Positions 26,102-35,653 of a DNA stretch of 64,000 nucleotides are shown here, piece after piece. Source of the DNA: Leisingera aquaemixtae (lineage in GTDB: Bacteria > Pseudomonadota > Alphaproteobacteria > Rhodobacterales > Rhodobacteraceae); contig NZ_JAHVJQ010000014.1 of assembly GCF_019801145.1 (NCBI RefSeq), forward strand, positions 38,991 through 102,990. The letters are read 5' to 3'. A model generated the notes under the pieces. That model made no database searches. It saw only the letters and a list, made by a program, of their open reading frames with translations, and was not told the DNA's origin. The position numbers were made by a program, and so were the translations under genes. Position 1 is the first letter of the stretch. Every line of letters begins with the position of its first letter.

Positions 26102-26944
26102 TCAGTTGCTGCGCGGCTTGAAGGTGAGGCTTTCTGTCTTTTGTCCCGGCTGGCTGTAGCCATCGCTGTCCAGCGGCCGGTCGAACAAGCCGGTCAGCCT
26201 GTTTCCAGCGATGTCTTCCAGGGTGGTGTCCACCTCAATCCGGTAGTCGGCGCTTGCCCAAGGGGCGCGGGGTGTGAAGATCCACTCCCGCTCATCCCGC
26301 CCAAGGCGCAGCGAGCCGCCGAGCTTTGCACCGGCTGTGTCGGTCACCCGCACCCTGTAGGCCAGGGAGACGTGATCCATCGGGCCATTCAGTGTCACCA
26401 GAAGCGGTTCAGTAGAATTCGCCATGGGCGCCTGCACGTGCCACTTCGCCAAATCAGGCGCCTCGAAATCCGCTTGGGCGGCAACGAAGGTCTTCTCATA
26501 GCTGCGCGTTAACTTGCAGCCGCGTCTGGTTTCCGCGCCGCTCCTGATTTGCAGGGAATACGCCTTCCCCGGCTCCAGCGCCCGGCCCAGCGTATTGTGC
26601 GCTACCAGCCCGGTCTTTACCCGGCCCGGGTCAAACAGCACCGTCAGCCTTCGATCATTCGGCGACCAGAGATCGAATTTGTTCTCGATGAAGGCCCCCG
26701 GAACCACCTTGCCGTCTTCATCGAGCAGCACGACGGAGTCCCATATGCCCTCCCGTGCCATCGGTTCGGAGAAGTAGACATAGAAGCGCAGCAGGTTTTC
26801 GGGCAGCACATCAGCACTGGGGTAGACTTGGGTTACCTGGGCAGTATCTGACACGCTTTCCTCGCAGGCTTGTGCCGCTGAACTGGCCGCAAAGAGCGCG
26901 GCCAGCCAGAGGGATGCGGTTTTCAGATTTCGGAGCATCTGCAC
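26102..26944 (-). CDS. Exported protein with bacterial Ig-like (SbsA-type) domains
   Basis: About 280 residues with a signal peptide (SLWLAALFAASSAAQA, then a Cys two residues later). The N-terminal part contains VLPENLLRFYVYFSEPMAREG, typical of Ig-like domains that begin with the idea of a free-edge strand; the second part (DYRIEVDTTLEDIAGNRLTGLF) is also SbsA/Big-5-like. A GTG start overlaps the gap after the preceding stop; an ATG two codons later is equally plausible. It probably sits in the periplasm or on the envelope with the upstream beta-propeller-like protein. Function unknown. Confidence 0.75.
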   Translation of the reverse strand: MQMLRNLKTASLWLAALFAASSAAQACEESVSDTAQVTQVYPSADVLPENLLRFYVYFSEPMAREGIWDSVVLLDEDGKVVPGAFIENKFDLWSPNDRRLTVLFDPGRVKTGLVAHNTLGRALEPGKAYSLQIRSGAETRRGCKLTRSYEKTFVAAQADFEAPDLAKWHVQAPMANSTEPLLVTLNGPMDHVSLAYRVRVTDTAGAKLGGSLRLGRDEREWIFTPRAPWASADYRIEVDTTLEDIAGNRLTGLFDRPLDSDGYSQPGQKTESLTFKPRSN

Positions 26945-26945
26945 G

Positions 26946-28187
26946 TTACCTCGCCAGATCAGCGTAGCCCGCGTCTGCCTTCAGCATGTTCTGGAAGTTG
27001 CGGAAAAACTCCTGCTCCTCCACATACTGATAGTCGGGGAAGTTATATTCGCTGACGAAGTCGCTGAGCCGGAAGTACGCGCCTTTGCGGAACGAGACCA
27101 GATCGACGTCGCCGGTATCCAGGTTGCGCTTGAGCGTCACCAGAAACTGTTCATCCTGGTCATCGGCCTGCAAAACTGCTCCCAGCGGGCGTGCAGCGGT
27201 TTTCACCCCTGCGTCACCCCAAAGCTCTGGGGACGACAGCCCTTCGCCTTTGCTGGCCTCGGCCAGGTCAGACACCCGGATCAGATCGGCATCTCGTTCC
27301 TTGTTGATGACCAGCACATATTCTTCCGGCTGGAACTCCTCATTCGGAGCAGTGAAGTGCAGCACTTCAAGGGGCGTGTTGCCATAGCCGAGCTCGGCCA
27401 CAGTCTTGCCGGACACATGGGCGCCATCAGCTAGATCGCCAGACGGGATCGTGACCAGTGGTGTGCAAGTGTAGGCGGCAACAACCGTCTTCACACCATC
27501 CAGATCGACCACGCTCATTGCCCGGATCGGCGCCCGGGTTTCGGTCTGATTGTGAACGGTATGGTAGATTTCAATGCTGGACGTCGAAGCAGATTCCGTA
27601 AACGGGTACGGGATCTGCCGCAGGGTTGAGGCGAATTCTCCGGTCGACAACCCGGCAGCGAACAGCGTGCCATCCACGAAATCAAGATCCGTGACGGTGA
27701 AGGCGGCGGCCGGAATGTCATGCCAGAAAGTGACGCTGTCATCGGGCGTACCGTTCAGTTCCACCGATGTGCCCTCCAAGGTGGTCAGATCCAGCGGCGT
27801 GATGGTGCCATCCTGATCCACCCGCACAATCATCGGCGACTTGCTGTCGCCCGAGCTCAGGGACATCGAGATATAGGTTTCCTTGGACACGGGATGCACG
27901 GCGATATCGTGATAGCTGATGCTGTACGGATCTGCGCCGGTCGAGGCCGCCAGCCGGGCGCCCAGGCTAATCAGGTTGTAACTGCGCGATTCCGCTGCCG
28001 GGGCAGCTTCGGGCAGCGTGTAGGCAAAGACCCTTCCGCCGTCGGAGTCTGCCACAAACAGTGTTTTGCTGTCGGCAAATTCAAGCACGGTGGTGGACTG
28101 AGGCGTTTCAAGCGCGGCAGCGCCTGTTGCAAACGACAGGGACAGAATACCTGCCGCCAGGGCGGGTGACGTGGATTTCAGTTTCAT
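26946..28187 (-). CDS. Exported beta-propeller-like hypothetical protein
   Basis: About 413 residues. Signal peptide LAAGILSLSFATGAAA, then repeated strand pairs such as VLEFADSKTLFVADSDGGRVFAYTL, HDIAVHPVSKETYISMSLSSGD, MIVRVDQDGTITPLDL and VTDLDFVDGTLFAAGLS, the rhythm of a beta-propeller. CTGGAGG precedes the ATG at 28187. It is the first gene of the five-gene operon divergent from the HxlR regulator. No enzyme motif is recognised. Confidence 0.75.
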   Translation of the reverse strand: MKLKSTSPALAAGILSLSFATGAAALETPQSTTVLEFADSKTLFVADSDGGRVFAYTLPEAAPAAESRSYNLISLGARLAASTGADPYSISYHDIAVHPVSKETYISMSLSSGDSKSPMIVRVDQDGTITPLDLTTLEGTSVELNGTPDDSVTFWHDIPAAAFTVTDLDFVDGTLFAAGLSTGEFASTLRQIPYPFTESASTSSIEIYHTVHNQTETRAPIRAMSVVDLDGVKTVVAAYTCTPLVTIPSGDLADGAHVSGKTVAELGYGNTPLEVLHFTAPNEEFQPEEYVLVINKERDADLIRVSDLAEASKGEGLSSPELWGDAGVKTAARPLGAVLQADDQDEQFLVTLKRNLDTGDVDLVSFRKGAYFRLSDFVSEYNFPDYQYVEEQEFFRNFQNMLKADAGYADLAR

Positions 28188-28429
28188 GGTGCCTCCAGGC
28201 AGGTCGAGGTTCGGCGGCTCCAAGACAGTTTCTGCCTTGCCGCCGTGCCCCAATTTAGCACCTATGGCCCAATGCGGTGAGTAGGAACACTTTGGATACT
28301 ATTGAAGATGTCAGTTCGCCTTTGCACAGAGGCTGTTCATGACGCGGAACTCGACGCCCTCCGAAAGGAGCAAGCCTTGGCAGGGCGGCGTATCCAAGGG
28401 TACATTTCTGGAGCGAGGAGCTGAATGGG

Positions 28430-28792
28430 ATGCTTGAAGACCAGATGAAGGATGCAACAGAGGAAGATGCGGCCGCGCATGTATGCCCGGTCGAAACCGT
28501 CATCGAGATCATCGGCGGGAAGTGGAAGTGCCAGATCATTCACTTCCTGCTTGGCGGCACCCGGCGGTTCGGTGAAATCCGCCGTCAAATCCCCGACGTG
28601 TCTCAGCGAGTTCTGACCCGCAAATTACGGGAACTGGAAGCGCATGGAATCGTCGTCCGTAAAGTTTATGCAGAGGTTCCGCCCCGCACGGAGTATTCCC
28701 TTACGCCGACCGGGCAGTCTCTTGAGCCCGTAATGCAGGAGCTAGACCGTTGGGCCCAGGCAAATCTGGGCAGTTCCGGTGGCGTAGTTTAG
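28430..28792 (+). CDS. HxlR-family winged-helix regulator
   Basis: 120 residues, with the HxlR signature: CPVETVIEIIGGKWKCQIIHFLLGGTRRFGEIRRQIPDVSQRVLTRKLRELEAHGIV and TEYSLTPTGQSLEPVMQEL. Two Cys (about residues 19 and 33) flank the first helix; in redox-sensing HxlR proteins (HypR/YodB type) such an N-terminal Cys reacts with electrophiles. It is divergent from the operon carrying GST and hemerythrin and is the likely controller. Confidence 0.92.
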   Translation: MLEDQMKDATEEDAAAHVCPVETVIEIIGGKWKCQIIHFLLGGTRRFGEIRRQIPDVSQRVLTRKLRELEAHGIVVRKVYAEVPPRTEYSLTPTGQSLEPVMQELDRWAQANLGSSGGVV

Positions 28793-29011
28793 TTAGAATG
28801 AGCGATGGCGAAGCCGGGCACGCCTGTTGAATGCCGCACCGACTGGGCGAAGCAAAACAGTTTCGCCAGAGCAAAAAAGATCTTGGAAGGCTGTCTAGAA
28901 TTCGGTCCAACGCCCGAACTACCGCAACAGCCTTCACAAGGCCTGTTCAGTTCACTCCGCCGAAGCAATGTTCAAAAACGGCGCTAACTGACATGACGCC
29001 CGCCTAAGCCG

Positions 29012-30148
29012 CTAACTCAGCATTTCGCGCGCGATGATGGTTCGCTGGATTTCCGATGATCCTTCATAGATCCGGAATATCCGTAAGTCGCGCAAGTAGC
29101 GTTCCACCGGAAAATCACGGGTATAGCCATAGCCGCCGTGGATCTGCAGCGCCCGGTCCGCAATACGCCAGGCAGCCTCACTGGCAAAAAGCTTGGCGAA
29201 TGCAGACTCCGACGAATAACGCTCACCAGTGCCCCGCTTGCGGGCGGCTTGCAGCCCCAATGCCCGCGCCGCGGCCAGTTCGGTGGCACTGTCGGCCAGC
29301 ATCCACTGCAGCCCCTGGTAATGGCCGATCGGCCGTCCGCCGACCTCACGTTCCTTGGCATAGGACACAGCCGCATCCAGTGCGGCGCGCGCAATGCCAG
29401 TGGCCTGCGCGGCCACTTCGATACGGCCGTTATCCAGCACCTTCATCGCGGTTCGGAAACCGGTACCCTCCTCGCCCAGCCGGTTTTCCGCGGGCACATG
29501 GCAATCAAACGAGATCGGAAACACGTGGCCGCCGCGCAGCCCCATGGTCTCCTCATGTTTGCCGATCTCCACCCCAGCGGTTTTGGCTGGTTCCACCACA
29601 AAGGCGCTGACCCCGCGGGCGCCGGCTGCGCTGTCGGTCTTGGCATAGACCACGATAAAATCTGCATCACCCGCATTGGAGATGAAGCATTTGGAGCCCT
29701 TCAGCCGGTAGCCGTCGCCTTCGCGGGCGGCGGTACTGCGCATATCAGCAGGGTTGGAACCCGCCATCGGCTCAGTCAGCGCGAAGGCGCCAAGTGCCTC
29801 ACCCGCTGCGGCGGCCGGCAGGAAGCGCTGTTTGAGCGCCTCATCCCCGCCCAGGAGCAGCGAATCCGTTGCTAGGAAGTGCGCCGTCAGCATCGAAGCG
29901 GTGGAGCCACAGGCGCCTGCGATAGACTCCACTGCGCCGTACAGAGCTGGCCCGGACAGACCGATGCCGCCATTGGTTTCGGGCAAGTTCATGCCCATGA
30001 TGCCCATTTCTGCCAGTGCCGGGCGGTGCAGGGTTGCAAACTGCCCCTTGGCGTCGAGAGCGGCGGCGGCCGGTGCCAGCACCTCGCTGGAAAACCGTTC
30101 GATCTGGCCGATGACGGCCTGTTCTTCGCTGTTCAGGTCGCCGATCAT
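29012..30148 (-). CDS. Acyl-CoA dehydrogenase
   Basis: 378 residues, standard length. Family marks are FALTEPMAGSNPADM (FAD/acyl binding), GSKCFISNAGDADF, LQIHGGYGYTRDFPVERYLRDLRI, and IYEGSSEIQR with the catalytic-base Glu. It oxidises an acyl-CoA at alpha-beta carbons with FAD. The start overlaps the CoA-transferase stop by 4 nt, so the pair is translationally coupled: the transferase activates an acid, the dehydrogenase oxidises it. Chain type unknown. Confidence 0.95.
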   Translation of the reverse strand: MIGDLNSEEQAVIGQIERFSSEVLAPAAAALDAKGQFATLHRPALAEMGIMGMNLPETNGGIGLSGPALYGAVESIAGACGSTASMLTAHFLATDSLLLGGDEALKQRFLPAAAAGEALGAFALTEPMAGSNPADMRSTAAREGDGYRLKGSKCFISNAGDADFIVVYAKTDSAAGARGVSAFVVEPAKTAGVEIGKHEETMGLRGGHVFPISFDCHVPAENRLGEEGTGFRTAMKVLDNGRIEVAAQATGIARAALDAAVSYAKEREVGGRPIGHYQGLQWMLADSATELAAARALGLQAARKRGTGERYSSESAFAKLFASEAAWRIADRALQIHGGYGYTRDFPVERYLRDLRIFRIYEGSSEIQRTIIAREMLS

Positions 30149-31320
30149 TTGGCCTCTCCTTCCTGTAACTGTTGTAGAATTTCCTGTGTGTGCGCGCCCA
30201 GTTCCGGGGCCGCCTGCCGGGATCCTCTTGCCGCACCGCTGAAGTGGACAGGCTGTTCCGGCACAGAAAATTCACCGAGAATGGGATGTTTCACCGGGGA
30301 TGCCAGTCCGCGCGCCTGCATCTGAGGCGAGGCCCAGGCCTCAGACACTGTACTCAGGGCCGCGGCTGGAATGCCCGCCTCTGTCAGGACCGCCACCGCA
30401 TCCTGCGCGCAGCGCGCGGCGGCCCAGTCTTCGATGTGCCGAGCCAGGGCCGGTTCATTCTGTCGCCGCAACACATCACTGGAGAAACGCTCGTCCTCCG
30501 CCAGATCCGGCGCGCCAATGGCCTCCGTGAAACGGGCAAACAGCCGGTCGTTCAGTACCGCTACGGAAAAACTGCCATCTTTGGCCGGATAAGTGCCAAA
30601 TGGTGCCGATAGCGCATGTTTGCTGCCCGTCCGCTTTGGCGTCTCACCCGCCATCAGCGCCCGGCAGGCCGCCACCGGCATCATCGACACCAACGAGTCG
30701 TAGAGCGCCAGATCAACATGCCGCCCCCTGCCGCTGCGTTCCCGGTCAAACAGTGCCACCATCGCTCCGAAGGCCGCGAACATGCCGCCTGCAACGTCGG
30801 CAAAGGCATCACCGGCCATCATCGGCGGGCCATTCCGATCGCCAGTCATGTCCATAAGGCCGCTCATCGCCTGGATGATGATGTCATAGGCTGGCAGCAT
30901 CCGGTTCGGACCGGTCTGGCCAAAGCCTGAAACCGAGACATAGACCAGTTGTGGATAGGCCGTGCAAAGCTCCTCAGCACCCAGCCCGAACCGCTCCATC
31001 ACGCCGGGGCGGAAGTTCTCGATCAGCACGTCGCAATCTGCCGCCAACGCCCGTGCCGCCGCCGCGCCTTTCGCGGATTTCAGATCCAGAACGATGGATT
31101 TTTTGCCCCGGTTCACCGACTGGAACAGCAGGCTTTCGCCTTCCTTGAACGGGCCGATATGGCGGTAGTCATCGCCTGCAGCGGGCTCAACCTTGATTAC
31201 TTCCGCGCCCAGATCAGCCATCAGCGCCGTGCAGTAAGGCCCGGCCAGAACGCGGGAGAAATCCAGCACCCGGACTCCTTCGAGCGGCCTGCGGCCTGCC
31301 GTTTTGTCATCTTTGAACAT
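30145..31320 (-). CDS. Type III (CaiB/BaiF) CoA transferase
   Basis: 391 residues. Starts RPLEGVRVLDFSRVLAGPYCTALMADLGAEVIKVEPAAGDD, the family hallmark; later NFRPGVMERFGLG, and MMAGDAFADVAGG with the catalytic Asp region. It transfers CoA from an acyl-CoA donor to a carboxylic acid. It is first in a two-gene operon with the acyl-CoA dehydrogenase and divergent from a LysR gene. Confidence 0.94.
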   Translation of the reverse strand: MFKDDKTAGRRPLEGVRVLDFSRVLAGPYCTALMADLGAEVIKVEPAAGDDYRHIGPFKEGESLLFQSVNRGKKSIVLDLKSAKGAAAARALAADCDVLIENFRPGVMERFGLGAEELCTAYPQLVYVSVSGFGQTGPNRMLPAYDIIIQAMSGLMDMTGDRNGPPMMAGDAFADVAGGMFAAFGAMVALFDRERSGRGRHVDLALYDSLVSMMPVAACRALMAGETPKRTGSKHALSAPFGTYPAKDGSFSVAVLNDRLFARFTEAIGAPDLAEDERFSSDVLRRQNEPALARHIEDWAAARCAQDAVAVLTEAGIPAAALSTVSEAWASPQMQARGLASPVKHPILGEFSVPEQPVHFSGAARGSRQAAPELGAHTQEILQQLQEGEAK

Positions 31321-31363
31321 GCATCCACCTTCAATTGCTTGCTGGAGGATAGCGATCGGTTAG

Positions 31364-31379
31364 GTATTGTAGGAAATAC
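31364..31379. promoter_or_regulatory. Inverted repeat in CoA-transferase/LysR divergent region
   Basis: GTATT-N6-AATAC, 26 nt before the LysR start, with a further GGTAT/GTATT nearby. A candidate LysR-binding site; short arms make it tentative. Confidence 0.3.
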
Positions 31380-31405
31380 GAGATAGGTATGAAGGGTATT
31401 CCTGT

Positions 31406-32302
31406 TTGAATATACCATTGAACTTCCGCCAGGTTGAAGTCCTGCTGGCGGTCGCAGACACCGGCAGCACTGCCGCGGCGAGCCGCGCGCTGAACACCTC
31501 GCAGCCCTCGGTTTCGCTAGCCATTACCCGCTGCGAGGAGGTGTTCGGACAGAAGCTCTTTCTCCGCATCCCCGGGCGCGGGATGGAGCTGACCCCGTTC
31601 GGGCGGCACAAGGTCGCCCAGCTGCGCGAACTGGAGAAGCAAGCGCGTTGGGTACTGAGCGGCGGTGACGGAACACCTGAGTTCCTGAACCTGGGAGTGT
31701 TTTCCACCCTCGGCCCGCGCTATGCCCCGCGGCTGGTGCGCCGCTTCCTGGACGACCGCCCGGACGCCGAAGTCCGTATCCTCGAAGGTGACCTGCAAAC
31801 GCTGTTCGACTGGCTCAGCGAAGGCCGGATTGACATGGCGCTGCTATACGACTTCGGCATTCCATCCGACTTTGTCATCACTCCGCTGATGGCGGCGGTG
31901 CCCTATGCCCTGCTGCCGCAGGAGCACCATTTGGCACATCAGCCCAGCGTGAACGCCGAAGACCTGGCGCAGGAGCCGGTCATCCTGATGAACCTGCCCC
32001 ACAGCCGCAGTTATTTTCTGTCCCTGCTGCAAAACGCCAAGGGCTCAGTGCAGGTCGCCCACGAAACCAGGTCAATCGAAATGCTGCGTTCAATGGTGGC
32101 CAACGGGTTCGGCGTCGGGCTGCTGGCCACCGATCTGCCGGATGCCCCCTGTTATGATGGGAGCCCATTGATCCGGGTCCCTCTTTCCGGCAATCCGCCC
32201 CTTCATCAGATCGCTCTTGCCCATCGTGGTGCAGCTCTGAAGCGGCCAATTCTCCAGGCTTTCAGCGCCTTTGCAGAAGCCTTTTTCAATCAGCACCACT
32301 GA
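31406..32302 (+). CDS. LysR-family transcriptional regulator
   Basis: 298 residues. HTH: NFRQVEVLLAVADTGSTAAASRALNTSQPSVSLAITRCEEVFGQKLFLR; the effector-binding domain follows. Start is a TTG 9 nt after GAAGGG; another TTG (31418) is possible. It is divergent from the CoA-transferase/acyl-CoA-dehydrogenase operon and is its likely regulator. Not of the GcvA subgroup seen elsewhere in the window. Confidence 0.9.
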   Translation: MNIPLNFRQVEVLLAVADTGSTAAASRALNTSQPSVSLAITRCEEVFGQKLFLRIPGRGMELTPFGRHKVAQLRELEKQARWVLSGGDGTPEFLNLGVFSTLGPRYAPRLVRRFLDDRPDAEVRILEGDLQTLFDWLSEGRIDMALLYDFGIPSDFVITPLMAAVPYALLPQEHHLAHQPSVNAEDLAQEPVILMNLPHSRSYFLSLLQNAKGSVQVAHETRSIEMLRSMVANGFGVGLLATDLPDAPCYDGSPLIRVPLSGNPPLHQIALAHRGAALKRPILQAFSAFAEAFFNQHH

Positions 32303-32915
32303 GAGCGAGGCACCCTTCCGGCGCAGGCCCTCTACAACATGATTTCGGTTTCCTATCCTGCCTGCGGCATGTCGCGTTTCGGCCCTTTGCTGCCGTTGGC
32401 CACTGCGTTCCTCCGCTGCACTGCGGCCCGTCATTTCGGACTTTAGCCGCGACGCCGAAATCTGATGCTGCGTGAATTCACACACTGCGGACGGAGCCGC
32501 CTTTTGCTCTTGCAGCTATTGCTGCCGCAGAAAACCTCGCTCACGCAGCACGAAATTTTCGGCAGCGCTGCCAATTTCCCATTTGTGGTCATTCGACCTG
32601 ATGCTCCTTCAGGATGCCTGTAATCGGCTCTTCGCTGAAACGGTTTACGAGCATTGTTTGTCTCCTGGCTTGGAGAACAGGTTAACTTCAAACTGCAGAC
32701 GTTTGAGGCGAGCAGCTCACGCTGAATTCTCGTTGATCGCAGGTGCAGCGAAAGTTTGCTGCACCCGCTCTCAATTCGCGCTGCGACGGTAGGGAATACG
32801 GCAGTTTATTTCCTTCGCAATGAAAACCAGAAGCCAATCTCATAGAACACTGAACCAAGTGAGTATTCGCTGAAGGTTCCAGAAGGGTGGATACGGTAAC
32901 CGTTCTCCTCCTGAT
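32303..32915. other. 613-nt intergenic region with dispersed repeat
   Basis: No gene supported. Positions 32498-32541 match the repeat next to the IS3 relic at 23706-23750. The rest is degenerate sequence with short open frames only. Confidence 0.5.
32496..32541 (+). repeat. Dispersed degenerate intergenic repeat, copy 2
   Basis: Near-identical over about 44 nt to 23706-23750 (CGCCTTTTGC, CTTGCAGCTATTGC and CCGCAGAAA blocks), with two substitutions and one small indel. Confidence 0.6.
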
Positions 32916-34706
32916 TCAGATGAACAGATCGACCCTTTCGAACTTTGAGACGTCAATGATCCCCAAATCTGAAATCCGGATTTCGGGAATCACAACCAGC
33001 GCCAGCAGCGAATGCTGCATATAGGCATTGTTCAGCTTGCAGCCGCATGTGCCCATAGCGGCGACCATCGCCGCGGCTTTCTCGGCGACAATCTCCGCGC
33101 GTTCCTCTGACATCAGACCGGCAATGGCCAGTTCAACTGTTGCCAACTCCTTGCCTTCGGAGAAGACGGTGATACCCCCGCCGACTTTTCCCAGGTGATT
33201 GGCCGCTGCCGCCATGTCCTCCTTGGAGGTGCCAACAACAATCATATGGTGGCTGTCATGTGCGACAGTTGAGGCCACCGCACAGGGTTTGTCATAGCCG
33301 AAACCGGACACGAAGCCATTCACCACACCGCCGGTACCTCGGTGGCGCTCGACCAGCGCTATCTGACAGACATCTTTTCCGGCATCCATGCTGACCAACC
33401 CGTTCTCGACGCTGAGATTGGCCTCCAGCGCCCGTGTCGGGGCTTGGTTTTCAATGACGCCAATGACCCGGGCTCTCACCTCTGCCGCGCCTTCAGGGGC
33501 ATAAATGTCAAAGTCATCCGCAGCCAGGCGCTTGCCAAGGTTGACGGTGTTCTTGGCAAATTCCGGGTAGTCGTTGAAGGGAATATTTGCTGTAAGCCTG
33601 CCATCTTCCGCCAGCACCTCGCCAGCAGCCATCACAAGTTCCATCGGAAGGGTCGGCAGGTCGGAGGTCAAGATAATATCAGCCCGGCGACCAGGGGAGA
33701 TGGAGCCGATATCCTTTTCCATGCCGAAATGCTGGGCGGTGTTAAGAGTGGCCATCTGAATGGCGGTGATGGGCTTCAACCCCTGCTGGATGGCATGGCG
33801 GACCACACGATTCATATGACCGTCGTTCACCAGCGTTCCGGAGTGGCTATCGTCGGTGCAGAGGAGAAAGTTCCGCGGGTCCATTCCATCCTCTGTGACT
33901 GCCTTGATCTGCTCGGCCACGTCATACCAGGCCGAGCCAAGCCGGAGCATGGCGCGCATGCCCTGACGGATGCGGGCGACGGGATCTTCCTTGCGGGTGC
34001 CCTCATGATCGTCCGCCGGACCGCCGGCCACATAGCCATGGAACATCAGCCCAAGATCCGGCGAGGCGAAATGACCGCCAACGGTCTTGTTGGCCAGTTG
34101 AGTGGCGCCGATTTCGCCGATCATCTTGGGATCATTCATGGCGACGCCGGGAAAATTCATCATTTCACCAAGGCCACAGGTCTGTGGCCACCCAAGCGCT
34201 TCGGTTACATCCCTGATGCTGAACTCTGCGCCTGCGTTCTCCAACCCAGGTGCCGAGGGCACGCAGGAGGGCACTTGCACCTGTACGTTGATCGGCAGGC
34301 TAGCGGCATCGTCATGCATCAGCCGAACTCCAGCCAGGCCCAACACATTAGCGATCTCATGCGGATCTATGAACATTGAGGTGGTGCCGTGCGGGATTAC
34401 CGCGCGGGCGAACTCAGTCACTGTGACCATGCCGCTTTCGACGTGCATATGCGCATCGCACAGACCCGGCACCATGTAGCGGCCCTTGGCCTCGATTACC
34501 TTGGTATTAGCGCCGATCGCGTGGCTTGCGTCCGGGCCGACATAGGCTATCCGTCCGGCGGCGATGGCAATATCTGTGTTAGGGATGATCTCGCCCGAGT
34601 ACACATTCACCCATTTGCCGCCGCGGATGACACTGTCGGCTGGGGTACGCCCCATTGCGGTTTCGATCAGGCGCGGTGCGGATTCTGTCCAGGAAGGAAT
34701 AGACAT
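32916..34706 (-). CDS. ade: Adenine deaminase family amidohydrolase (copy 1)
   Basis: About 596 residues, standard for Ade. The metal-binding start GLCDAHMHVESGMVTVTEFARA and the FIDPHEIANVLG box are intact, as are LLCTDDSHSGTLVNDGHMNR and FGMEKDIGSISPGRRADIIL. The central IREGSA box of classical Ade reads LRLGSA here. ACAGGAG precedes the ATG at 34706. The upstream permease stop is 15 nt away. It probably deaminates adenine or a close purine delivered by the adjacent BMP-type ABC transporter; altered specificity is possible. Confidence 0.87.
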   Translation of the reverse strand: MSIPSWTESAPRLIETAMGRTPADSVIRGGKWVNVYSGEIIPNTDIAIAAGRIAYVGPDASHAIGANTKVIEAKGRYMVPGLCDAHMHVESGMVTVTEFARAVIPHGTTSMFIDPHEIANVLGLAGVRLMHDDAASLPINVQVQVPSCVPSAPGLENAGAEFSIRDVTEALGWPQTCGLGEMMNFPGVAMNDPKMIGEIGATQLANKTVGGHFASPDLGLMFHGYVAGGPADDHEGTRKEDPVARIRQGMRAMLRLGSAWYDVAEQIKAVTEDGMDPRNFLLCTDDSHSGTLVNDGHMNRVVRHAIQQGLKPITAIQMATLNTAQHFGMEKDIGSISPGRRADIILTSDLPTLPMELVMAAGEVLAEDGRLTANIPFNDYPEFAKNTVNLGKRLAADDFDIYAPEGAAEVRARVIGVIENQAPTRALEANLSVENGLVSMDAGKDVCQIALVERHRGTGGVVNGFVSGFGYDKPCAVASTVAHDSHHMIVVGTSKEDMAAAANHLGKVGGGITVFSEGKELATVELAIAGLMSEERAEIVAEKAAAMVAAMGTCGCKLNNAYMQHSLLALVVIPEIRISDLGIIDVSKFERVDLFI

Positions 34707-34720
34707 GGGAACTCCTGTCA

Positions 34721-35653
34721 TTAGTGCTTGAGATAGGGAACGCCAAGTTTTGCAGGCTGGCCTGAGCGGCTGCGGATCATCACCAGAAGCAAGATCGAGG
34801 CCACGTAAGGCAGCATCAGGAAGAACTGATAAGGAATGTCGACACCGACGCCTTGCGCATGAACTGCAACACTGTCCAGGAAGGCAAAGATCAGCACCGC
34901 GATCATGGTGCGGACCGGGCGCCAGTTGCCGGCAATGACCGCCACAATGGCCAGCCAGCCTCGGCCGCCGGAGATATCCGGGCGGAACTGATCAGCAAAG
35001 GCCATCATCAAGAAGGCGCCACCTAGGGCAGTCAACGCCGAACCGAACAGCAGCGCGCTGTACTGGCGGGTCGCTACCGACAGGCCTTTGGCCTCCAAGA
35101 ACTGCGGGTTCTCGCCCGCGGCGCGAGTTTCCAACCCGTAGGTAGTCCGCCGCAGGAAGAACGCGATGAAGGGCACGCTCAGGAAAGCCGCGTAGGTCAG
35201 CAGGTGCTGGTCAAACAGGATCGGACCGATCACTGGAATTTCAGACAAAAGCGGCACCGGAAACTCATTGATAGTCGAATAACTGGGCGGTTTGCCGCCG
35301 CCCACATAGCTGCGGAACCAGAACAGTGTCAGGCCGCTGGCCAGAAGATTGAAGCCAAGACCGGTGACAAAGTGATCTACTCGCAGGGTTACGGTCATGA
35401 CGCCGATCAGCAATCCGGCCGCCAGCCCGGAGGCCATTGCCGCCATGGCTGCAAGGACGGGAGAGCCGGTTTCCGCCATTACCAGATAGGCAATCAGGCA
35501 GCCGAATAGCATGGCTCCTTCGACACCCATGTTCCAGATGCCTGAGCGTTCGGTTACCAATTCGCCCAGAGCGGCCAGCAGGATCACCGTGGCCACACCC
35601 ATAGCGGCGGTTATGATCGACATAAGGATATCGGGGGCAAGCAGCTCAGACAT
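34721..35653 (-). CDS. ABC transporter permease, nucleoside/BMP type (second subunit)
   Basis: 310 residues with about eight membrane helices. Motifs of the NupQ/YufQ-type nucleoside permease: AALGELVTERSGIWNMGVEGAMLFGCLIAYLV, GLGFNLLASGLTLFWFRS, TRAAGENPQFLEAKGLSV and GGRGWLAIVAVIAGNWRP. Start overlaps the preceding permease gene by 8 nt. Confidence 0.93.
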   Translation of the reverse strand: MSELLAPDILMSIITAAMGVATVILLAALGELVTERSGIWNMGVEGAMLFGCLIAYLVMAETGSPVLAAMAAMASGLAAGLLIGVMTVTLRVDHFVTGLGFNLLASGLTLFWFRSYVGGGKPPSYSTINEFPVPLLSEIPVIGPILFDQHLLTYAAFLSVPFIAFFLRRTTYGLETRAAGENPQFLEAKGLSVATRQYSALLFGSALTALGGAFLMMAFADQFRPDISGGRGWLAIVAVIAGNWRPVRTMIAVLIFAFLDSVAVHAQGVGVDIPYQFFLMLPYVASILLLVMIRSRSGQPAKLGVPYLKH

